From NCBI GenBank assembly GCA_947460525.1, contig CANHIV010000088.1, positions 1 to 5,682 of the forward strand: DNA of 5,682 nucleotides. Direction: 5' to 3'. Both the position numbers and the translations under genes were made by a program. This document shows positions 1 through 4,382 of this stretch, one piece after another. The first letter of the stretch is position 1. The number at the start of each line of letters is the position of its first letter. Below the pieces are notes generated by a model. It saw nothing but the letters and a program-made list of their open reading frames with translations. It searched no databases and was not told the DNA's origin. The DNA comes from Flavobacteriales bacterium (GTDB lineage: Bacteria > Bacteroidota > Bacteroidia > Flavobacteriales_D > Sanyastnellaceae).

Positions 1-68
1 ATCAACCAACTTAACACAAAAAAAATCGGAGCCAACGACAAGTACCACAAACGTGCTTTTTTAGACAT
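1..68 (-). CDS. N-terminus of a membrane or exported protein (partial, runs off left edge)
   Basis: Reading the minus strand from an ATG at 68-66 gives 22 open codons to the window edge. They begin MSKKAR and continue into the hydrophobic run LWYLSLAPIFFVLSWL. A short basic stretch followed by about 16 mostly hydrophobic residues is the usual shape of a signal-anchor or first membrane helix. The gene diverges from the barrel gene at 134, leaving a 65-base spacer suited to two promoters. No Shine-Dalgarno sequence precedes the ATG; the leader is A/T-rich, as expected for Bacteroidota. The competing plus-strand reading of the same bases (open from 1 to a TAA at 85-87) has no start codon in view and no recognisable features. 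The family cannot be named from 22 residues. The start and the membrane character are reasonably supported; the function is unknown. Confidence 0.6.
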   Translation of the reverse strand, partial: MSKKARLWYLSLAPIFFVLSWL

Positions 69-69
69 A

Positions 70-93
70 CGCAATATTTTTTGCTAAATTGCG
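70..93. promoter_or_regulatory. Inverted repeat CGCAAT-N12-ATTGCG in divergent promoter region
   Basis: Perfect 6-base arms lie at 70-75 and 88-93, separated by an A/T-rich 12-base spacer, between the divergent starts at 68 (minus) and 134 (plus). Arm centres are 18 bases apart, so a dimeric repressor would need to bridge nearly two helical turns. The near arm lies one base from the minus-strand ATG. In that transcript the arms could also pair as a hairpin beside the start codon. No clear TAnnTTTG box was found for either gene here. Assignment as an operator is inference. Confidence 0.35.
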
Positions 94-133
94 CTAAGAA
101 TCTAGAAACACGTACCAATTACTTATCAACTTT

Positions 134-775
134 ATGCGTCATTTATTCGCAATTTTAGCCATAAGCCTTGTCTGTGGCGCCACTTGGGCCCAACAACCCT
201 CAAATAACAACCCTACTAAAAAGGAAAAAAAACCGGTTTCGTACTTGCTCAAAATGGATGTGATGTCACCCATTTTTAGAACCGCCAACCTGACTTTTGA
301 AAAACCACTTTCCGCAACTTCCTCTTTGAATTTGGGAGTCTTATACCAAGACCAGTCATCTGAAGTGACCAATGCCGCATACCTCAGTCGATTTGCCGCC
401 ACTGCTGAATACAAGTATTACATGTCGAGAACAGAAGCACCGAGAGGATTTTATGTGGGTTCATTTGTCCGCTACCAATGGATGAAATCAGAAGATTGGC
501 TTTGGAATGGCATCTATGACCAATGGGGCAACTACATTTCAACATATGCTTATCAAGCGCGTGAACTCAGCACCATTGGCGTGGGTATGAGTGTTGGCTA
601 TCAGCACATTTTCAAGGACAAAATTGCTGTAGATGTTTATTTGGGCCCAGTGTACAATTCTGGAGACAAACGCATCGATCCCAGTTCGCCATACAATGAA
701 CGTCCCAACGAAGTCTTCAAACCATACGTTGGATACTTCGTTCGATCCGGTTTCTCAGTGGGTCTGGTATTTTAA
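134..775 (+). CDS. Small outer-membrane beta-barrel protein (DUF3575-like)
   Basis: The 213-residue product begins with a signal peptide: MRHLF, a hydrophobic stretch through about residue 18, and a probable signal peptidase cut after the Ala of ATWA (residue 19), before QQ. A short Asn/Lys-rich linker (about 21-35) follows. The remainder alternates polar and hydrophobic residues with many Tyr, Gly and Val, and ends in a terminal Phe (GFSVGLVF), the C-terminal signature of outer-membrane barrels. The segment LLKMDVMSPIFRTANLTFEK (about 39-58) resembles the opening of DUF3575 barrels in Bacteroidota; this is by eye, not by profile search. ATG 134 is chosen because the signal peptide starts there; no Shine-Dalgarno is visible. 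The gene stands alone, divergent from the gene at 1-68 and closed by the terminator at 801-832. The ligand and role are unknown, possibly structural or passive transport. Confidence 0.8.
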   Translation: MRHLFAILAISLVCGATWAQQPSNNNPTKKEKKPVSYLLKMDVMSPIFRTANLTFEKPLSATSSLNLGVLYQDQSSEVTNAAYLSRFAATAEYKYYMSRTEAPRGFYVGSFVRYQWMKSEDWLWNGIYDQWGNYISTYAYQARELSTIGVGMSVGYQHIFKDKIAVDVYLGPVYNSGDKRIDPSSPYNERPNEVFKPYVGYFVRSGFSVGLVF

Positions 776-800
776 AAGACTTTGAAAAAAAATTTGAAAT

Positions 801-832
801 AAAAAGGGGTTCGACGTTTCGAACCCCTTTTT
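801..832. terminator. Bidirectional Rho-independent terminator
   Basis: GGGGTTCGA (806-814) pairs perfectly with TCGAACCCC (819-827) around the four-base loop CGTT. A5 at 801-805 and T5 at 828-832 extend the stem to 14 bp and supply a U-tract in either direction, with further A/T runs outside. It lies 25 bases after the barrel-gene stop on the plus strand. It also lies downstream of the convergent 917-1156 gene on the minus strand, so it plausibly ends both transcripts. Confidence 0.9.
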
Positions 833-837
833 TGTTT

Positions 838-903
838 CGTTAGGCGCAACCCCTGTGGTAGGTCAACCGAAAAAAATACCTACCCAAGGATTGTCCTCTA
901 ACG
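838..903. other. Nested inverted repeats between convergent genes
   Basis: CGTTAG (838-843) is complementary to CTAACG (898-903). Inside that span, GGTAGGT (857-863) is complementary to ACCTACC (878-884) around a 14-base loop containing seven consecutive A. Together they could fold as a two-tier stem between the terminator at 801-832 and the end of the 79-aa gene. Neither stem is followed by a T-run, so it is not a second ordinary terminator. It could be a transcript 3' structure, a degenerate repeat or chance. The 141-base spacer 776-916 holds nothing else I can support. Confidence 0.25.
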
Positions 904-916
904 CAAAATCAACCGA

Positions 917-1156
917 TTAATTTGGCATTCTGAAACGACTTTTGGGTATAATAAACTCACCACTGCTGGGCTCCTGAATCATTTGATAAAACTCCTTGCA
1001 CAGATAATTCAAAGAACGCGTGCAACGCTTGTTCTCCAAATAGCTTTCCCATACCTCCATCGCCAAACGCTTGGTAACATCCCATGCATAATGGTTGTAT
1101 CCATCGGGACGAGAAAAAGAATCAATGTACCTTCTGACTTCTGCTAAGTTTTTCAT
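917..1156 (-). CDS. Hypothetical small soluble protein (79 aa)
   Basis: I do not recognise this protein. The product is soluble-looking, about 79 residues, with no signal peptide or membrane segment. It is rich in Arg, Tyr and Trp, for example AEVRRYIDSF (5-14) and NHYAWDVTKR (21-30), and is probably helical through about residue 60. It ends in a basic tail, PKSRFRMPN. The amino-acid mix is typical of a genuine gene, and cysteines occur at about residues 45 and 53. ATG 1156 is preferred over an in-frame TTG at 1186, because the added N-terminus (MYRSIKHCCD) looks non-coding and the A/T-rich leader ahead of the ATG fits the phylum. On the minus strand a near-match to the -7 box (TTAGTTTG, spacing off by one) lies about 30 bases upstream. 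The gene is convergent with the barrel gene, shares its terminator, and diverges from the small gene at 1281. No function is proposed. Confidence 0.6.
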   Translation of the reverse strand: MKNLAEVRRYIDSFSRPDGYNHYAWDVTKRLAMEVWESYLENKRCTRSLNYLCKEFYQMIQEPSSGEFIIPKSRFRMPN

Positions 1157-1191
1157 ATCGCAACAATGTTTAATTGAACGATACAAACTAA

Positions 1192-1216
1192 CTTTACTGG
1201 ATTGTAAAGGATTTAC
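1192..1216. promoter_or_regulatory. Three alternating TTTAC/GTAAA half-sites in a divergent spacer
   Basis: CTTTAC (1192-1197) and GTAAAG (1204-1209) form a perfect 6-bp dyad with a 6-base spacer. The second arm forms another dyad with TTTAC (1212-1216) across three bases. The cluster lies near the middle of the 124-base spacer between the minus-strand start at 1156 and the plus-strand start at 1281, where a shared operator would be expected. The remainder of the spacer is A/T-rich with no exact -7 box. The operator role is inference. Confidence 0.35.
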
Positions 1217-1280
1217 AACTAGAAAAAATAATTACTTTTCTTTGAGAAAGGACGAAAAAAATAAAAGCTGGGTCAAGAAA

Positions 1281-1373
1281 ATGGGTTGGGCGACCATCAT
1301 TTTCTTCATTGTCAAAGGCACCATTTCCACCCTACTTTTATTCTGGGCCGGAAGTCAATTCAGCTCTTGCTAG
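1281..1373 (+). CDS. Single-helix membrane microprotein (30 aa)
   Basis: The short open frame starts at ATG 1281 and ends at TAG 1371-1373. It reads MGWATIIFFIVKG and then TISTLLLFWAGSQFSSC: one hydrophobic segment covering nearly the whole product, interrupted by a Lys at residue 12, with a polar Cys-ended tail. Bacteroidota genomes carry many short proteins of this helix-with-central-Lys-Gly character, so I think it is translated, but I cannot name a family. The frame is open further upstream and would add a Lys-rich stretch (DEKNKSWVKK) if a non-ATG start were used. A/G-rich bases (AGAAAGGA at about 1245-1252) lie too far upstream to serve this ATG. Its stop falls one base before the last codon of the convergent 1375-2220 gene with no terminator between, so the two transcripts probably overlap. 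An accidental open frame remains possible. Confidence 0.45.
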   Translation: MGWATIIFFIVKGTISTLLLFWAGSQFSSC

Positions 1374-1374
1374 A

Positions 1375-2220
1375 TCACTCCAACATCAATGCCTGCATGG
1401 CACGAAGCTCACTCACTTTTTTATCATCCGTATTGGCAATGGCCTCATTGATCAACGTATTGATCATTCTACCCACCCACTCAAGTCTGCCTGCGTTATT
1501 AAAGAAACGATCATCATACGGATATTGCATCGCAACCAACATGCCCTCGATTTCTTCACGCGAAACAATCTGACCACTCTGATGTGGATGCACGTAAAAC
1601 AAATTCTCTACGCCGCCCTTATAATCCAGTTCTTGATAGGCCAATATGCAATCTCCAGGGACAGATATCGCGGGCAACTGAACTTCCAACGACTCTGCTA
1701 TCCAAGAATACAAAGCGCCCAAAATCAATGGCTCGCCGCGCTTGGTGTTCAACAGATCTCCCAAAGTATTGTGACCTTGACTGACATGACTCACTCCCTC
1801 AAATTGATGAACCCTAAATAAAATCGTATTGAAAACATTGATCACTTCTACAGCGGTCAAAAAATCGTTCATCTCCAACCAAATGTCTTGGCGAACTTTC
1901 ATGACCTGTTGTTTCAAATCGTGCTCGTTCATTGTAGGGTGAGCAAATCGATTCAAAATCAACATGGCCTCTAACAAGTCCTGATCATGACTCTCTTTCC
2001 ACTCACGCAATCTCTTGTATATCGCTCGGTATTGTAGCTCTTGTATGAGGCTCTCGATGCGCTGATGGAACAATGGACCATACTGGTTCAATTCCCAATA
2101 TTGCTCCAATTGGGGAATCAACCCATCGCCCATCCTTGACAACTCCTGCTTTACATGCGCAAAGATCTCCTCATCCGGATCTTCCATCAATTGGATCAAT
2201 GCACTTACTTCACCCTGCAT
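1375..2220 (-). CDS. SirB1-like protein, transglutaminase-like core 2 family
   Basis: The 281-residue cytosolic protein has no signal peptide or membrane helix. Residues 1-40 (SALIQLMEDPDEEIFAHVKQ) look like a HEAT-type helical pair found at the start of Bacteroidota members. Residues about 110-215 match the Transglut_core2/SirB1 pattern: NTLGDLLNTKRGEPLILGAL (151-170), then LPAISVPGDCILAY (182-195) and FYVHPHQSGQIVSREE (208-223). A helical tail with GRLEWVGRMINTLINEA follows. The family has a papain-like fold but often lacks the catalytic triad. Here the His usual in the PGHF-type motif appears as PGDC. The role is unclear; SirB1 was named from a Salmonella regulator. ATG 2220 is preferred over TTG 2241 because the TTG lies inside the -7 promoter box at 2239-2246. 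The gene lies 82 bases after the phosphorylase gene and is convergent with the microprotein gene. Confidence 0.8.
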   Translation of the reverse strand: MQGEVSALIQLMEDPDEEIFAHVKQELSRMGDGLIPQLEQYWELNQYGPLFHQRIESLIQELQYRAIYKRLREWKESHDQDLLEAMLILNRFAHPTMNEHDLKQQVMKVRQDIWLEMNDFLTAVEVINVFNTILFRVHQFEGVSHVSQGHNTLGDLLNTKRGEPLILGALYSWIAESLEVQLPAISVPGDCILAYQELDYKGGVENLFYVHPHQSGQIVSREEIEGMLVAMQYPYDDRFFNNAGRLEWVGRMINTLINEAIANTDDKKVSELRAMQALMLE

Positions 2221-2238
2221 ACTCGTAATTTTGTATTT

Positions 2239-2246
2239 CAAAACTA
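2239..2246 (-). promoter_or_regulatory. -7 box TAGTTTTG for the SirB1-like gene
   Basis: The minus strand reads TAGTTTTG, an exact match to the Bacteroidota -7 consensus TAnnTTTG, 18 bases upstream of ATG 2220. Transcription would start near 2233, leaving a leader of roughly a dozen bases. No convincing -33 TTTG element lies about 20 bases further upstream, so this is one-box evidence. If correct, it rules out TTG 2241 as the start. Confidence 0.4.
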
Positions 2247-2300
2247 CAGGTTAAGGGGAAGGTCTTTTTTGGTATTTCTTTTTATTATTCACACGGAATT

Positions 2301-2329
2301 ATTCAAAATGCAGCGATGGCATTTTGAAT
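2301..2329 (-). repeat. Perfect 11-bp hairpin over the phosphorylase stop codon
   Basis: ATTCAAAATGC (2301-2311) and GCATTTTGAAT (2319-2329) are exact reverse complements around a seven-base loop. On the transcribed strand the stem covers the last codons of the phosphorylase gene and its TGA. No T-tract follows, so it is not a textbook terminator. It may protect or define the mRNA 3' end, or act as an attenuator before the SirB1-like gene. The stem is directly visible; the role is inference. Confidence 0.5.
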
Positions 2330-3184
2330 CAGTCGATCGACGTCCGCAGCAGGATGGGCCGAGAATTCCTGCGTTTTTCTATTGGCCAAAATCACACAAC
2401 AAGTCAACGCCTCGTGTCCCAAAAGTGAAGCCATGGCATACAATCCTGCACATTCCATTTCAATATTGGTAATGACCAATTGATTCCATTCAAAACTACT
2501 TTCCGCAGCAAAAGCCTCCAACTTGCTCTTCAATCTTACTGAACGTCCTTGGGGCCCATAGAATCCGTTGGCCGTATAAGTTATTCCCTTTGTATCCCAA
2601 ATGGCATATCGCTCCTGCAAAAAAGCAGAACCCGCCACTGCGTACAAATTGGGACGATCCATACCGCCCGTTTTCAACGCCGCAATCAAATCTTCCTCAT
2701 GGGCTGAAAACTCCATTTCATAGCTGTAGGGCACTCCGTCATAAGCGTAAGCAAAAGAAGAAGCTACAATGGTGCCCGGGGCGATTTCCGAACGCAATGT
2801 CCCACATGTTCCCAAACGCAAAAATTTCAACTTGCGCAGGTTGGATTTGACGCATTGGGTTGATGCTTCAATGTTGACCGCAGCATCCAACTCGGAAATC
2901 AATATTTCGATATTGTCCACACCAATCCCTGAAGAAACCACCGTCAATGGCCGTCCCTTCAAAATGCCTTTGTGCAAGACAAACTCTCGTCTGTGAATTT
3001 GAAAATCTACTTGATCAAAAAAAGAACTGATGATGCCTACTCGATCGGGATCTCCAACAATCCAAATATCATCCGCCACATGCTCTTCCAGTATGCCCAA
3101 ATGATAAACAGACCCATCCGAATTGTATATCAGATGGGTCTGCGGTATATTTTCTTGTATAGATCTTATGTGGGTCGGACGCAT
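2303..3184 (-). CDS. Nucleoside phosphorylase, uridine phosphorylase-like
   Basis: The 293-residue cytosolic enzyme belongs to the NP-I nucleoside phosphorylase family. Members cleave a nucleoside with phosphate to base plus (deoxy)ribose-1-phosphate, in salvage. Visible landmarks in order are GDPDR (44-48, phosphate loop), HRREF (64-68) with a phosphate-contacting Arg, SSGIG (84-88), LRLGTCGTL (122-130, phosphate/ribose), FYGPQGR (208-214) and IEMECAGL (241-248, ribose-binding Met-Glu). The Q212-x-R214 pair matches the Gln-x-Arg that reads uracil in E. coli uridine phosphorylase, so a pyrimidine substrate, uridine in particular, is favoured over purines. ATG 3184 is the only in-frame ATG before the core. 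It shares its A with the dnaN stop (TAATG), which implies translational coupling. It adds about 12 residues before the NSDGSVYHL segment where I expect relatives to begin. Hairpins lie near both gene ends (3109-3142 and 2301-2329). Confidence 0.88.
   Translation of the reverse strand: MRPTHIRSIQENIPQTHLIYNSDGSVYHLGILEEHVADDIWIVGDPDRVGIISSFFDQVDFQIHRREFVLHKGILKGRPLTVVSSGIGVDNIEILISELDAAVNIEASTQCVKSNLRKLKFLRLGTCGTLRSEIAPGTIVASSFAYAYDGVPYSYEMEFSAHEEDLIAALKTGGMDRPNLYAVAGSAFLQERYAIWDTKGITYTANGFYGPQGRSVRLKSKLEAFAAESSFEWNQLVITNIEMECAGLYAMASLLGHEALTCCVILANRKTQEFSAHPAADVDRLIQNAIAAF
3109..3142 (-). repeat. Perfect 10-bp hairpin early in the phosphorylase gene
   Basis: CAGACCCATC (3109-3118) pairs exactly with GATGGGTCTG (3133-3142). 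Past one C/A mismatch, two more pairs can form inside, leaving an eight-base loop. The stem is 60% G+C, so it should be stable in the mRNA. It spans codons 15-26, about 41 bases after the TAATG junction with dnaN. It could slow ribosomes or favour transcription pausing, limiting phosphorylase output relative to clamp. It may instead follow from codon choice; only the pairing is certain. Confidence 0.45.
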
Positions 3185-3186
3185 TA
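3182..3186 (-). promoter_or_regulatory. TAATG stop-start overlap joining dnaN to the phosphorylase
   Basis: On the minus strand the dnaN stop TAA (3186-3184) and the next ATG (3184-3182) share one A. No Shine-Dalgarno precedes the ATG, so reinitiation by ribosomes finishing dnaN is the simplest way to start the phosphorylase. Confidence 0.8.
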
Positions 3187-4305
3187 GCTATTCAGCATCA
3201 CTGGCATCACCAACATCAAGATATCTTCATGCTCATCAACCAACTCCACTGGACGCATGATCCCCGCACGATTGGGGGCACTCATTTCAATGGTCACGTT
3301 ATCGCAATCCAAATTGCTCAACATTTCTTGAAGGAATCGGCTATTGAAACCAATCTCCATATCATCACCACTATAGGTGCATGACAATTGCTCATTGGCC
3401 TCATTGCTGTAATCCAAATCTTCAGCAGAGATGTGCAAAACGCTTCCGCCCATTTTCAAGCGTACTTGGTGCGTGGTCTTGTTCGCAAAAATGCTCACAC
3501 GACGAATAGATTGTAAAAAGTCTGCGCGATCGATGGTCAACTTGAAAGGATTCTCTTTTGGAATTACCGCTTCGTAATTGGGGTATTTTCCCTCAATCAA
3601 ACGGCACATCAAAGAAACGTTGTCAAAAGTAAATTGTGCGTTGTTGTCAGAATAAGCTACTGCCACATCCGATTTAACTGAACCCAAAATACCTTTCATC
3701 AAGTTCAACGGCTTGCGCGGAACGATGAAAGTAGCAGGATCTCCACCCGCCTCTGTACGTGTATAACGCACCAACTTGTGAGCGTCTGTGGCTACAAAAC
3801 GAGTTTCAGTTTCATTGATTTCAAAATACACCCCACTCATTACGGGACGCATATCGTCATTTCCCGATGCGAACAACGTTTTATTGATCGCACGAGACAT
3901 CACATCTCCAGGAATTTTGAACGACTTGTCGCTGTCCATCGCAGGAGCCTTGGGGAAATCATCACCATTAACGCCCGTCAATTTGTACTTACCGAATTCA
4001 GATGCAATCTCAATTCCGTAGGTTTTTGAATCGATGGTAAACGTCAAAGGATGTTCAGGAATCGACTTCAAAATATCCATCAACAATTTCGCTGGCACAC
4101 ACAATACACCCTCTCCTTTGGTATCGATATTCTCCAAACGAACGGTAATGGCGGTCTCCAAATCGGAGGCACTCACCACCAATTCTTGTGGACGAATTTC
4201 AAAAAGAAAATTATCCAAAATGGGCAAAGAATTGCTGCTGTTTAGCACGCCACCCAACAATTGAAGCGACTTGTGTAAAAGCGAACTGTTAACGACAATA
4301 TTCAT
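3184..4305 (-). CDS. dnaN: DNA polymerase III subunit beta (sliding clamp)
   Basis: The product is the ring-shaped homodimeric processivity clamp that tethers DNA polymerase III and repair proteins to DNA. At 373 residues its length is normal. Three clamp domains are expected at about 1-120, 125-245 and 247-373. Landmarks are the opening MNIVVNSSLL, LPILDNFLFE (27-36), RPVMSGVYFE (153-162), ATDAHKL (172-178), RLIEGKYPNY (235-244) and the C-terminal MPVML (367-371). ATDAHKL, the region around 242-247 and the C-terminus build the hydrophobic pocket that receives clamp-binding peptides, so the clamp appears functional. ATG 4305 is chosen over an in-frame TTG at 4329, which overlaps the -7 box at 4327-4334 and would add eight unlikely residues. 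dnaN heads an apparent operon with the phosphorylase. It is not next to dnaA here; the upstream neighbours are metal-transport genes. Confidence 0.97.
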   Translation of the reverse strand: MNIVVNSSLLHKSLQLLGGVLNSSNSLPILDNFLFEIRPQELVVSASDLETAITVRLENIDTKGEGVLCVPAKLLMDILKSIPEHPLTFTIDSKTYGIEIASEFGKYKLTGVNGDDFPKAPAMDSDKSFKIPGDVMSRAINKTLFASGNDDMRPVMSGVYFEINETETRFVATDAHKLVRYTRTEAGGDPATFIVPRKPLNLMKGILGSVKSDVAVAYSDNNAQFTFDNVSLMCRLIEGKYPNYEAVIPKENPFKLTIDRADFLQSIRRVSIFANKTTHQVRLKMGGSVLHISAEDLDYSNEANEQLSCTYSGDDMEIGFNSRFLQEMLSNLDCDNVTIEMSAPNRAGIMRPVELVDEHEDILMLVMPVMLNS

Positions 4306-4326
4306 AATAGTTGTTTTGTAATAAGG

Positions 4327-4334
4327 CAAATATA
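4327..4334 (-). promoter_or_regulatory. -7 box TATATTTG for dnaN
   Basis: The minus strand reads TATATTTG, an exact TAnnTTTG match, 21 bases upstream of the dnaN ATG. A transcript would start near 4321, with a leader of about 16 bases. A clear -33 TTTG at the usual spacing is not visible. A weak inverted pair, GGCAA (4341-4345) and TTGCC (4357-4361), lies just upstream in the 77-base gap after the CDF gene. No terminator is seen in that gap, so read-through from the CDF gene is also possible. Confidence 0.5.
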
Positions 4335-4382
4335 AGGTGAGGCAAGCATAAACCTATTGCCCCATTTTCCATTTATCAACAA

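Noticed and set aside
40..62. Possible weak terminator: CAC/GTG stem followed by a T-run
   Set aside because: Only three solid base pairs; the T-run is explained by Lys codons of the minus-strand gene.
1..87. Plus-strand frame open from base 1 to TAA 85-87, possible end of an upstream gene
   Set aside because: It has no start in view and no recognisable features, and it is antisense to a much more convincing membrane-protein start from 68 on the minus strand.
81..93. TAAATTGC as a -7 promoter box for the barrel gene
   Set aside because: It misses the two final consensus positions, and no partner -33 element was found.
839..902. GTTAGGC and CTCTAAC resemble integron attC core sites
   Set aside because: The order is reversed relative to a true attC, the second box misses the consensus at its first base, and no integrase or cassette is present.
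1449..1466. Inverted repeat TGATCAA-CGTA-TTGATCA
   Set aside because: Explained by repeated Ile-Asn codons in the SirB1-like protein.
1309..1821. Plus-strand 170-codon open frame
   Set aside because: It lies mostly antisense to the SirB1-like gene, and its translation shows no family features.
4373..4381. TTATCAACA near dnaN, one mismatch from a DnaA box
   Set aside because: Single imperfect copy with no cluster or unwinding region; not evidence for an origin.
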